From contig CAAFLG010000072.1 in NCBI GenBank assembly GCA_900763705.1, forward strand, positions 1-24,100: a stretch of 24,100 nt of DNA. Reading direction: 5' to 3'. The DNA is from an uncultured Oscillospiraceae bacterium. Its GTDB lineage: Bacteria > Bacillota > Clostridia > Oscillospirales > Oscillospiraceae. A program made the position numbers and the translations under genes. The notes under the pieces are model-generated. The model did no database searches. It was not told where the DNA came from and was given only the letters and a program-made list of their open reading frames with translations. This document shows positions 10,796 through 17,336 of the stretch, piece after piece (positions within the stretch are counted from its first letter, which is position 1; the number at the start of each line of letters is the position of its first letter).

Positions 10796-10827
10796 AAAAA
10801 ATCCGTCCCGCGGGACGGATTTTTTTG
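10796..10827 (+). terminator. Rho-independent terminator
   Basis: The palindrome ATCCGTCCCG/CGGGACGGAT (10801-10820) is preceded by an A run and followed by seven Ts. It begins 5 bp after the stop of the zinc-ribbon gene. Its T run overlaps the -35 element of the downstream sigma-factor promoter. Confidence 0.9.
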
Positions 10828-10851
10828 TAAGAAAACCGGTTTTCCGCCGTC
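10826..10851 (+). promoter_or_regulatory. Candidate ECF-type promoter (autoregulation)
   Basis: TGTAAG (10826-10831), a 16-bp spacer and CGTC (10848-10851) resemble the general ECF promoter pattern (a TGxAAC-like -35, 16-17 bp, then CGTC or CGTA). The spacer contains the palindrome AAAACCGGTTTT (10832-10843). The site is 17 bp upstream of the ECF sigma gene, as expected if the factor transcribes its own operon. Deduced by eye; not tested. Confidence 0.55.
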
Positions 10852-10867
10852 TAATAGACAGAAGGGG

Positions 10868-11350
10868 GTGAGGGCGCTGACGAATTTTGAAGAGGTGTAC
10901 GCCGTGTACTTCGACGACGTATATCGGTATCTGCTTTCGCTGTCCGGGAGCGAGAGTACCGCCGAGGAGCTGACGAGCGAGACGTTTTTCCGTGCGATGG
11001 ACGCCCTCGACCGCTTTCGGGGCGAGTGCAGCGTGCGCGTGTGGCTGTGCCAGATCGCGAAGAATCTCTATTATTCGCAGCTGCGGCGCGAAAAGCGCCT
11101 TGCCCCGCTCGAAGACTGCCGGATCGCCGAGGAGAGCCACGAGGAGGAGTTAGAAGATCACAGCGAGGCCGCGCGCATCCAGGAATTGCTGCACGCGCTC
11201 AGAGAGCCGTACAAGGAGGTCTTCATGTGGCGCGTGTACGGTGAGAAGAGCTTCCGCGACATCGGCGCGCTCTTCGGCAAGACGGAAAACTGGGCATGCG
11301 TGACGTATCACCGCGCCAAGCGCATGATCCGCGAGGGATTGGAGGACTGA
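10868..11350 (+). CDS. ECF-family RNA polymerase sigma factor
   Basis: A sigma-70 family group IV (extracytoplasmic function) factor of about 160 residues that directs RNA polymerase to a stress or envelope regulon. Region 2 spans roughly residues 5-75 (FDDVYRYLLSLSGSESTAEELTSETF form and RVWLCQIAKNLYYSQLRR). Region 4 spans about 105-160 (EPYKEVFMWRVYGEKSFRDIGALFG, then a helix with TYHRAKRMI). The start is uncertain. GTG at 10868 is listed, but the preceding AAGGGGGTGA almost matches the full anti-Shine-Dalgarno complement and is spaced best for CTG at 10877. The anti-sigma gene starts 1 nt after the stop, so the two are cotranscribed. Confidence 0.9.
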   Translation: MRALTNFEEVYAVYFDDVYRYLLSLSGSESTAEELTSETFFRAMDALDRFRGECSVRVWLCQIAKNLYYSQLRREKRLAPLEDCRIAEESHEEELEDHSEAARIQELLHALREPYKEVFMWRVYGEKSFRDIGALFGKTENWACVTYHRAKRMIREGLED

Positions 11351-11351
11351 A

Positions 11352-12356
11352 ATGAACAAGGATTGCAGCATCGTGCAGGATCTTCTGCCGCTTTACGCGG
11401 AGGATATGCTGCGCGAGGAGACGAAGGAATTTGTGGACGGGCATTTAGCGCAGTGCGCGGCCTGCCGCGCCGAGCTCGACGCGCTGAAGGCGGACGTGAC
11501 GCCCGCGCCCGTCAGCGCGCAGCCGCTGCGCGACTTGAAGCGGCAGCTTCGACGTAAGAAGCTGACCGCCGTACTGCTGGCCGTCACGCTCGCGCTGACG
11601 CTGGCGACGGCGGGGTTCGCGTACCTCACCGCGCCGCAGTATTTGCCGTACAGCGAGACAGAGTGGGCGATCTCGCGCTCGCCCAGCGCGCTCGCGGACG
11701 ACGGCTCGGCAGCGGATGGGCTTTCTGATCTCAGCGGCGCGGAGAGCATCTCCGTCAGCCTGCTTGTGCCGGTCTCCGGCGCAGAGGTCACGAACACGCA
11801 GGAGCCCGACAGCGGCAGGACGGTCTATTTCATCACCGCCTGGCGCACGCCGCTCGACACGTGGTGCGGCACCTTTGACGTGTCGGACACAGGCGACCAC
11901 GCGCAGCGCGAGGCAAACGCGCTGCTGGACGCGCTCGGCGAGACGGAGTCCGCACGCACGCTCTTCACGCTCGACGCCACGAACTGCACGGCGATCTACT
12001 ATTCGCCAAACAATGGGCAGGACGATGTGCTGCTCTGCGGCAGCAGGGACGGCGGCGTCATTTCCCTGCCGCGGCTGGCGCTGGGTTATTACGCTTTGCT
12101 ATCGTTCGTACTTCTTATTACGCTCGGTATTGCATTTTTCCTCTGCCGCGGAAAAAAGGCGGGCAAGGTGCTCGGCCATCTCGCACCGATCCCCGCGTGC
12201 TATCTTCTCGGCCACCTGCTCGTCAAGGGCTTCACGACCACGAGCTACCAGATGCAGCGCGACTTCTCGCTCATCGTCCTCACCGCCGCGCTCCTCTACG
12301 CCGCGGCGCTGCTGGGAAGGCGCTTCCTCTATCAGAAGTGGGAGAAGACGGAATAA
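11352..12356 (+). CDS. Anti-sigma factor with zinc-finger (zf-HC2) domain
   Basis: A membrane-bound anti-sigma factor of 334 residues, predicted to sequester the ECF sigma factor encoded immediately upstream. The N-terminal cytoplasmic ZAS-type zinc finger has C5 and the H-x3-C-x2-C motif at H31, C35 and C38 (HLAQCAAC). A basic stretch precedes a first membrane segment at about 71-92. An extracytoplasmic part of ~150 residues follows and may be the signal sensor; it matches no domain I recognise. Three more hydrophobic segments lie in the last ~100 residues (about 242-262, 270-290 and 303-323). Spacing to the sigma gene is 1 nt. An 18-bp bidirectional terminator ends the operon. Confidence 0.85.
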   Translation: MNKDCSIVQDLLPLYAEDMLREETKEFVDGHLAQCAACRAELDALKADVTPAPVSAQPLRDLKRQLRRKKLTAVLLAVTLALTLATAGFAYLTAPQYLPYSETEWAISRSPSALADDGSAADGLSDLSGAESISVSLLVPVSGAEVTNTQEPDSGRTVYFITAWRTPLDTWCGTFDVSDTGDHAQREANALLDALGETESARTLFTLDATNCTAIYYSPNNGQDDVLLCGSRDGGVISLPRLALGYYALLSFVLLITLGIAFFLCRGKKAGKVLGHLAPIPACYLLGHLLVKGFTTTSYQMQRDFSLIVLTAALLYAAALLGRRFLYQKWEKTE

Positions 12357-12393
12357 AAAGAGAAGAGACACCGTCCGGTGTCTCTTCTCTTTT
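12356..12393. terminator. 18-bp bidirectional terminator
   Basis: AAAAGAGAAGAGACACCG and its exact complement enclose a 2-base centre, with A and T runs on the two sides. It ends the sigma/anti-sigma operon on the plus strand and the tRNA-Ser transcript on the minus strand, abutting the tRNA's CCA end. Confidence 0.92.
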
Positions 12394-12482
12394 TGGCGCA
12401 GCGGGAGGGATTCGAACCCTCGTGGGATTGCTCCCAAACTGATTTCGAGTCAGCCCCGTTATGACCACTTCGATACCGCTGC
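12394..12482 (-). tRNA. tRNA-Ser (anticodon CGA)
   Basis: Class II tRNA read on the minus strand. The 7-bp acceptor stem is GCAGCGG with CCGCTGC, the discriminator is G, and CCA is encoded (12394-12396). The anticodon loop CTCGAAA gives CGA, reading UCG. A long variable arm (GGGA...TCCC) and a T arm with GGTTCGAATCC are present, as expected for tRNA-Ser. Confidence 0.96.
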
Positions 12483-12576
12483 ACATGTTCTTTCGCTGTT
12501 ATCAGCCCAACTATTATGCCATAACTTTTGGCGTCTTGCAAGGTATTTTTTCGTATTTGCGGCATATTCTGCTTCC

Positions 12577-13215
12577 ATGAAGCAAGTTTACCTGTCGGTA
12601 CGCCTGAAAAACTACGAGGACGCGCTCGCGCTCCTCGGTGCGCAATGCGTGGAAACGCCCCGGGAGGCGGATCTCCTTCTGCTTCCCGGCGGGGGCGACG
12701 TTCACCCGCGCTTTTACGGCCGCGCGATCGGCGGTGCGGCGGACATTGATGAAGCGCGTGACGAGCGTGAGCTTGCGCTCGTTGACGAATTTCTGCGTGA
12801 GGGAAAGCCCGTCGTCGGCATCTGCCGCGGCTTGCAGCTCATCAACGTTTCTTTCGGCGGCACGCTGCACCGGCACATCTTGGGTCACAGCCAGGAGCGC
12901 GGTCGCGACCGCCTGCACATCGTCCATACAGCGCCCGGTCTGCTGCGCACGCTGTACGGCGCGCGCTTCACGGTCAACAGCGCCCACCATCAGGCCGTCG
13001 AAGCCTTGGGCGAGGGGCTGCAAGTCCTCGCCTGTGCTCCCGACGGCACGGTCGAGGCGATCGCGCATAAATCGCTGCCCGTCTTTGCCGTGCAGTGGCA
13101 CCCGGAGCGGCTGTGCGGCGCGTTCGCGCGCAGCGATGCCGTCGACGGGGCGAAGCTCCTGTCCGCTCTGCTCCGGCAGAGCAAAAAGAGCAAGGAATTT
13201 TTGAAAAAATGTTGA
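12577..13215 (+). CDS. Class I glutamine amidotransferase / gamma-glutamyl hydrolase (peptidase C26)
   Basis: A 212-residue enzyme of the PuuD / gamma-glutamyl-GABA hydrolase group, expected to hydrolyse gamma-glutamyl amide bonds in the cytosol. Visible motifs are the LLLPGGGDVHPRFYG segment (about 34-48), the nucleophile elbow GICRGLQLINV with Cys83, and the catalytic His175 and Glu177 in AVQWHPERL. It is a little shorter than most PuuD proteins. The substrate cannot be assigned. The ATG at 12577 matches the domain start, but there is no recognisable Shine-Dalgarno sequence. TATTCT (12565-12570) lies 6 bp upstream of the ATG, so a leaderless transcript is possible. The stop codon lies inside the -35 box of the tRNA cluster promoter. 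Confidence 0.87.
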   Translation: MKQVYLSVRLKNYEDALALLGAQCVETPREADLLLLPGGGDVHPRFYGRAIGGAADIDEARDERELALVDEFLREGKPVVGICRGLQLINVSFGGTLHRHILGHSQERGRDRLHIVHTAPGLLRTLYGARFTVNSAHHQAVEALGEGLQVLACAPDGTVEAIAHKSLPVFAVQWHPERLCGAFARSDAVDGAKLLSALLRQSKKSKEFLKKC

Positions 13216-13240
13216 CAAAACAGGTGATGGATGCTATTAT
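13212..13240 (+). promoter_or_regulatory. Promoter of the tRNA cluster
   Basis: A consensus TTGACA (13212-13217) and TATTAT (13235-13240) are separated by exactly 17 bp, 33 bp upstream of tRNA-Gly. The -35 box overlaps the stop codon of the amidotransferase gene. A strong promoter is expected for stable RNA genes. Confidence 0.9.
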
Positions 13241-13272
13241 AACAGAGCTGACGATTTTTGCGGAGGGCGAAT

Positions 13273-13347
13273 GCAGGTGTAGCACAATGGCCAGGGCACC
13301 AGCCTTCCAAGCTGGGGATGCGGGTTCGATTCCCGTCACCTGCTCCA
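13273..13347 (+). tRNA. tRNA-Gly (anticodon TCC)
   Basis: Acceptor stem GCAGGTG/CACCTGC, discriminator T, encoded CCA. The anticodon stem CCAGC/GCTGG holds the loop CTTCCAA, giving TCC. T arm GGGTTCGATTCCC. First gene of the five-tRNA cluster. Confidence 0.97.
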
Positions 13348-13355
13348 ATCCATTT

Positions 13356-13432
13356 GCGCCAGTAGCTCAGCTGGATAGAGCAACTGCCTTCTAAGCAGTA
13401 GGCCGGGGGTTCGAGTCCCTTCTGGCGTACCA
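13356..13432 (+). tRNA. tRNA-Arg (anticodon TCT)
   Basis: Acceptor stem GCGCCAG/CTGGCGT with a terminal G-U pair, discriminator A, encoded CCA. The anticodon stem ACTGC/GCAGT holds the loop CTTCTAA, giving TCT. Second in the cluster, 8 bp after tRNA-Gly. Confidence 0.97.
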
Positions 13433-13483
13433 TTTTCAAGGCCCTCAGCATAGCAGCAAATATCGCACGGATACAGGATATGT

Positions 13484-13561
<78 letters not shown>

Positions 13562-13566
13562 CAAAA

Positions 13567-13600
13567 AGAGAGGGATAGGGTTTTAATCCCATCCCTCTCT
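13567..13600. repeat. Long hairpin between tRNA-His and tRNA-Gln
   Basis: AGAGAGGGAT (13567-13576) pairs with ATCCCTCTCT (13591-13600), extended inward by GGG/CCC after a one-base bulge. A-rich sequence lies 5' but there is no T run 3', so on the plus strand it is not a typical terminator. It may be a processing or attenuation element within the tRNA precursor, or a terminator for minus-strand transcription. Confidence 0.6.
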
Positions 13601-13607
13601 TCCCTAT

Positions 13608-13682
13608 AGGGGTGTAGCCAAGCGGTAAGGCAAGGGACTTTGACTCCCTCACTCGCTGGTTCGAGTCCAGCCATCCCTGCCA
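13608..13682 (+). tRNA. tRNA-Gln (anticodon TTG)
   Basis: Acceptor stem AGGGGTG/CATCCCT, discriminator G, encoded CCA. The anticodon stem AGGGA/TCCCT holds the loop CTTTGAC, giving TTG. T arm GGTTCGAGTCC. Fourth in the cluster. Confidence 0.96.
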
Positions 13683-13719
13683 GACTTTTTCCCGCCCCGG
13701 CGGTTGACCAATATCATAC

Positions 13720-13795
13720 GCTTCGTTAGCTCAGTCGGCAGAGCACCTGCCTTTTAAGCAGGGTGTCCGGGGTTCGAATCCCCGACGAGGCACCA
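13720..13795 (+). tRNA. tRNA-Lys (anticodon TTT)
   Basis: Acceptor stem GCTTCGT/ACGAGGC, discriminator A, encoded CCA. The anticodon stem CCTGC/GCAGG holds the loop CTTTTAA, giving TTT. T arm GGGGTTCGAATCCCC. Last in the cluster, immediately followed by a terminator. Confidence 0.97.
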
Positions 13796-13836
13796 AAGCC
13801 TTTGAGATCGCCATGATCTCAAAGGCTTTGTTTTTT
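13795..13836 (+). terminator. tRNA cluster terminator
   Basis: AAAGCCTTTGAGATC (13795-13809) pairs perfectly with GATCTCAAAGGCTTT (13815-13829) around a 5-base loop, followed by G and six Ts. The stem begins at the last base of the tRNA-Lys CCA. Confidence 0.93.
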
Positions 13837-13981
13837 GGAGCGACCGCCTTTCCGCGCGCAGCTTTTCCGCCCCGGCGCGCGATCATCTTGTTTTCCTCCG
13901 CTTTTTTCCGCCGAGCGGGTATTTTTTTGCGTAACACATGACAAATCGGGGAAATTGAACATAGCGAAACGCAAAGGTTTT

Positions 13982-14039
13982 TGATACGCTGTTAGCGCAG
14001 GGTGGGAGAGGCCCTGCCAAAAGGACATAAATCGTATCA
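13982..14039. other. Candidate structured element, unassigned
   Basis: An outer stem TGATACG (13982-13988) / CGTATCA (14033-14039) encloses GCT-GTT-AGC and a second stem GCAGGG (13997-14002) / CCCTGC (14012-14017), leaving CAAAAGGACATAAAT unpaired: a closed multibranch fold of about 58 nt. It sits in the 13837-14107 gap, upstream of the hydrolase, in which I find no gene. I cannot match it to a known riboswitch or small RNA. Strand and function are unknown; it could also be an interspersed repeat. Confidence 0.35.
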
Positions 14040-14107
14040 CACGGCCTTTTTGCTTGCCCGCCGAGCAGGAAAAAGAGCGTAGAGTTTGGATACAAGGAGG
14101 ATGAAAC

Positions 14108-15082
14108 ATGAAAAAAGGAACGAAGGCCGCGATAGCCGCTTCTGCTGCGGCAGCCGTTTACGGCGTGGCGGCGTATGGCGCGACGAAGGCGCTGATGGAT
14201 GTGGCGATGAAGCGGGATCTGCCGCAGCATCTGCACGGCAAGGGCTCGCACCTGACCGGAGAGCGCGAGGATGAGGGCTATCGCGCGGCGCAGCGCGAGG
14301 CGGCGCAGAAACTCGGCACCTCGCACACGGAGACGGTGCTGCTGCGCAGCCGCGAGGGGCTGACGCTCGTGGGCCATTTCCGCAAAGTGGAAAACGCCGA
14401 GCGCATCCTCATCGCTTTTCACGGCTGGAGATCGACGTGGTATCGGGATTTCGGCCTGCTCTCGGAGTTTTGGGAGAGGGAAAAGTGCAGCGTGCTCTAT
14501 GTGGAGCAGCGCGCACAGAACGAGAGTGAGGGCGCTTATATCGGCTTCGGTCTCACCGAGCGCTACGACTGCCTCGGCTGGGTGCGCTGGGTCATGGATC
14601 ACTGCGGGAGCGATCTGCCCATCTATCTCACGGGCATCTCCATGGGCGCGACGACCGTGCTCATGGCCGCGGGCATGGGCCTTCCCGAGGCGGTGCGCGG
14701 CGTGATCGCCGACTCGGCCTACACCTCCCCGCAGGATATCTGGCAGTATGTGATGGGCCACAACCTGCACCTGCCGACGCTGCTTGCCACCCCCATTGCC
14801 GACGGCATCTGCAAAAAGCGCCTTGCCGCGGGCGCGGGGAGCTGCTCCACGCTCGTCTCGCTTGCGGAAACGGATGTGCCGGTGCTGCTCATCCACGGCG
14901 AGGACGACCACTTCGTGCCGCTCAAGATGGCGCGCGAGAACCTCGGCGCCTGCCATTCGCACTGCGATCTTCTCGTCGTGCCCGGCGCGGACCATGCGAT
15001 GAGCTACTATATGGACCGCGAGACCTACGAGGAGGCGACGCGCCGCTTCTGGCAGCGCTGCGAGAAGATCGAGGAGCGTTAA
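14108..15082 (+). CDS. Alpha/beta hydrolase, membrane-anchored
   Basis: A serine hydrolase of 324 residues with the alpha/beta fold; substrate unknown. The N-terminus (about 7-30, an Ala-rich hydrophobic stretch after KKGTK) is a membrane anchor or uncleaved signal, so the enzyme probably faces outward. The oxyanion-hole region FHGW lies at 104-107, the nucleophile Ser178 is in GISMGA, the likely acid is Asp267 in HGEDDHFVP, and the base is His296 in GADHAMSYY. This arrangement is like that of the YqkD/BAAT-like hydrolases of Firmicutes. AAGGAGG sits 7 nt before the ATG. No clear promoter was found just upstream, and it is followed by a GC-rich hairpin. Confidence 0.88.
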   Translation: MKKGTKAAIAASAAAAVYGVAAYGATKALMDVAMKRDLPQHLHGKGSHLTGEREDEGYRAAQREAAQKLGTSHTETVLLRSREGLTLVGHFRKVENAERILIAFHGWRSTWYRDFGLLSEFWEREKCSVLYVEQRAQNESEGAYIGFGLTERYDCLGWVRWVMDHCGSDLPIYLTGISMGATTVLMAAGMGLPEAVRGVIADSAYTSPQDIWQYVMGHNLHLPTLLATPIADGICKKRLAAGAGSCSTLVSLAETDVPVLLIHGEDDHFVPLKMARENLGACHSHCDLLVVPGADHAMSYYMDRETYEEATRRFWQRCEKIEER

Positions 15083-15093
15083 GCATCCTTCTC

Positions 15094-15132
15094 CCGCCCG
15101 CGCAGCGCGCTCTTTTCGCGCCGCGCGGGCGG
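15094..15132 (+). terminator. GC-rich hairpin, possible terminator
   Basis: CCGCCCGCGC (15094-15103) pairs with GCGCGGGCGG (15123-15132), with an inner GCGCG/CGCGC stem around CTCTTTT. No T run follows, so termination efficiency is doubtful, but it separates the hydrolase gene from the next promoter. Confidence 0.45.
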
Positions 15133-15142
15133 TGCATTTCTC

Positions 15143-15171
15143 TTGACAGGCCCGCCGAATCGCAGTAATAT
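15143..15171 (+). promoter_or_regulatory. Promoter of the ThrE-type exporter gene
   Basis: A consensus TTGACA (15143-15148) and TAATAT (15166-15171) are separated by 17 bp. Transcription from near 15178 leaves about 37 nt before the ATG at 15216 but only about 14 nt before the upstream ATG at 15192, which supports the downstream start. Confidence 0.7.
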
Positions 15172-15215
15172 AAGCGCGGATTCGACTGGATATGCCCAAA
15201 GACATTGAGGTGCTT

Positions 15216-16454
15216 ATGGACTACTATCTTTTGACCGAGCTGACCGCGCGCGTCGCCTATCATCTGGCGCTGAGCGGCGCGGAGACCTTCCGCATCGAGG
15301 AGACGATGCGCCGCATCATCGGCGCTTACGGCATCGAGTGTCAGGCCTTCGCCATCCCGAACTGCGTGATGGTCAGCCTTGAGGCGGCAAACGGAAAACC
15401 CCTGATGGTGATGAAGCGCGTAGGCTTCCACGGGAACGATCTGGAGTCTGTGGAAAAGCTCAACGCGCTCTCCCGCCGCATCTGTGCGGAGACGCCCCCG
15501 CCCGAGGTGGCGGCGCAGTGGCTCAAGGAAACGCTCGCCGAGCGGCGCAGCTACTCGGTGCCGATCTATTACCTTGGCAATTTTCTTGCCGCGGCGGGCT
15601 TTTGCCCGGTGTTTGGCGGAACGATGCGCGACAGCTTGTGGGCGGGGCTGATGGGCCTTATCATCGGCTTTGTTACCCGCCAGATGGACAGGTGGGAAAC
15701 GAACCCCTTCTTCAGCACCATCACGGCGGCCTTTCTCATGGCGGTGCCCGCCTATCTTCTTGCGGGCTTTCATCTGCTCGACTATGTTGACGCGGTCATC
15801 ATCGGCTCGCTGATGATCCTTGTGCCGGGCCTTCTCATCACCAATTCGATGCGCGACATCATCTACGGCGACACGAACTCCGGCATCAACCGCATCGTGC
15901 AGGTGTTCCTCTCGGCCTTTGCCATCGCGATGGGCACGGCGGCCGCGTGGCGGCTGACGGCGGGCTTCTACGGCATGACGGCGATCGGCGGTCTGGCAAG
16001 CCACCCCATGTGGGCGCAGGACATGATGATCTTCGTCGCCTGTACGGGATTTTTCATCCTCTTCAACGTGCACGGCTGGGGGAGCTTCCTCTGTGCCTTC
16101 GGCGGCGTTCTGACGTGGACGAGCTACCTTCTGCTGCGTCAGCTTGGCTTTGATATTTACGGCATGAACTTCTTCGCCGCCGTGGTCGCGGCCATCTACT
16201 CTGAGACCATGGCGCGCTCGCGCAAGTACCCTGTCACCTCCTACCTCGTCATCTCCAGCATTCCGCTGCTGCCGGGAGCCGGCATTTACTACACGATGAG
16301 CATCGGCCTCGGGGGAGACATGCAGGCGGCGCTCCACAAGGGGCTTGAAACGGCAGGCATCGCTGGCAGCATCGCGGTTGCGATCCTGCTGGTGTCGACC
16401 GTCTTCCGGCTCGTCACATCCCAGCGCGCCAAGCGCAAACGCAAATGCAAATAG
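15216..16454 (+). CDS. Threonine/serine exporter family protein (ThrE, fused form)
   Basis: An inner-membrane protein of 412 residues of the threonine/serine exporter family, probably exporting small amino acids or related solutes. The N-terminal soluble domain (about 1-130) has the family segment LALSGAETFRIEETMRRI. It is followed by five hydrophobic segments (ThrE / DUF1212 part) and then a second membrane block of about five segments from around 265 (ThrE_2 / DUF3815 part), with SSIPLLPGAGIYYTM near the end. In many Firmicutes these two halves are separate genes; here they are fused, as in Corynebacterium ThrE. The start at 15216 (MDYYLL) is preferred over ATG 15192 because GAGG lies upstream and the family typically begins this way. 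A terminator follows. Confidence 0.88.
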   Translation: MDYYLLTELTARVAYHLALSGAETFRIEETMRRIIGAYGIECQAFAIPNCVMVSLEAANGKPLMVMKRVGFHGNDLESVEKLNALSRRICAETPPPEVAAQWLKETLAERRSYSVPIYYLGNFLAAAGFCPVFGGTMRDSLWAGLMGLIIGFVTRQMDRWETNPFFSTITAAFLMAVPAYLLAGFHLLDYVDAVIIGSLMILVPGLLITNSMRDIIYGDTNSGINRIVQVFLSAFAIAMGTAAAWRLTAGFYGMTAIGGLASHPMWAQDMMIFVACTGFFILFNVHGWGSFLCAFGGVLTWTSYLLLRQLGFDIYGMNFFAAVVAAIYSETMARSRKYPVTSYLVISSIPLLPGAGIYYTMSIGLGGDMQAALHKGLETAGIAGSIAVAILLVSTVFRLVTSQRAKRKRKCK

Positions 16455-16490
16455 AAAAACGACGCATACAACGTAGTATGCGTCGTTTTT
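16455..16490. terminator. Bidirectional terminator between convergent genes
   Basis: AAAAACGACGCATAC (16455-16469) pairs perfectly with GTATGCGTCGTTTTT (16476-16490) around a 6-base loop. A and T runs flank both sides. It ends the exporter gene on the plus strand and the HAD hydrolase gene on the minus strand. Confidence 0.92.
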
Positions 16491-16494
16491 TTGT

Positions 16495-17217
16495 TCAGTT
16501 TTCGCTTGTCAAGCGGTCGATGTAGGCGTTCAGCGCGGCAAAATCTCCCATCGGATAGGCACTGAGGTCGCGCTCCTTCGTGTTGATGAGGCAGTCGGTG
16601 AGCAGGAAAACGTCCATGCCCGTCTCGCGCGCGGCCATGTCCTCGAGCGCGTCGTTGCCGACCATCAGACATTCCGCCGGGGATACGCCGAGCGTGCGCG
16701 CAACTTCGCGGTAGTAATCCGGGTTCGGCTTGCAGAAGGTCGAATTCTCGTAGGTCGTATAGAGCGCAAAATCATCGGGCGCGAGACCCGCCCAGCGGAT
16801 GCGCTGCGCGGTCGCGATGCGGGGAAAGATCGGATTCGTCGCAAGCGCGACGCGAAGGCCGCGGGCTTTGAGGCGGCGCACCGTCTCGGCTGCGGCGGCG
16901 TTGAAGCCGCAGATCTCCCGCGCGGCGGCAAATTCATTGGCGTAAAAATCTTCGAACAGCGGCTCGTCGGCGCGCGCCTTTTCAGCGCCGTAGATGGCGG
17001 AGAACTTTTCCCAGAAGGCCTGCTCGTTCGTGCGCGATCCGTCGTTTTTCACCATGGCGGCAGTGCCCGACCAGATGGCGTCGACGAGCGATTTCGGCTC
17101 GTAGCCGTGGGGCGCGAGTTTTTTGGCAAGGAGCTTAAAATAGCCTGTGGTGAAGGCTTCCTGATCCATCGGAAGCAGCGTTCCGTCCAGATCGAATAAA
17201 ACGGTGGTGATGTTCAA
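16495..17217 (-). CDS. HAD-superfamily hydrolase
   Basis: A 240-residue cytosolic phosphatase-like enzyme of the haloacid dehalogenase superfamily; substrate unknown. Motif I is VLFDLDGTL, with nucleophile Asp9 and acid/base Asp11. A helical cap follows at about 15-110. Motif II is in LRVALATNPIF, motif III is the Lys in FCKPNPDYY, and motif IV is VGNDALEDM. The start is taken as TTG at 17217. There is no ATG near the domain start, and AAAGGGGG lies about 8 nt upstream. The frame stays open further upstream, but that would add 23 uncharacteristic residues. It is 119 bp downstream of the membrane-protein gene on the same strand, so cotranscription is possible. Confidence 0.88.
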   Translation of the reverse strand: MNITTVLFDLDGTLLPMDQEAFTTGYFKLLAKKLAPHGYEPKSLVDAIWSGTAAMVKNDGSRTNEQAFWEKFSAIYGAEKARADEPLFEDFYANEFAAAREICGFNAAAAETVRRLKARGLRVALATNPIFPRIATAQRIRWAGLAPDDFALYTTYENSTFCKPNPDYYREVARTLGVSPAECLMVGNDALEDMAARETGMDVFLLTDCLINTKERDLSAYPMGDFAALNAYIDRLTSEN

Positions 17218-17336
17218 TTGATGGCCCCCTTTGTGCGTTTTTCCGTGCCGATCGTCTCGGCGGAGATGAGAAAAACAGTTTATCACATCCGGCCAAGGAG
17301 GTCAACGCGCACCGGCAGAAAGAGATACAAGGCGTT

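Noticed and set aside
13883..15205. 440-codon minus-strand frame opposite the alpha/beta hydrolase
   Set aside because: It is a shadow of a GC-rich gene with a clear catalytic triad on the plus strand; the translation is Arg/His/Ala-rich without motifs.
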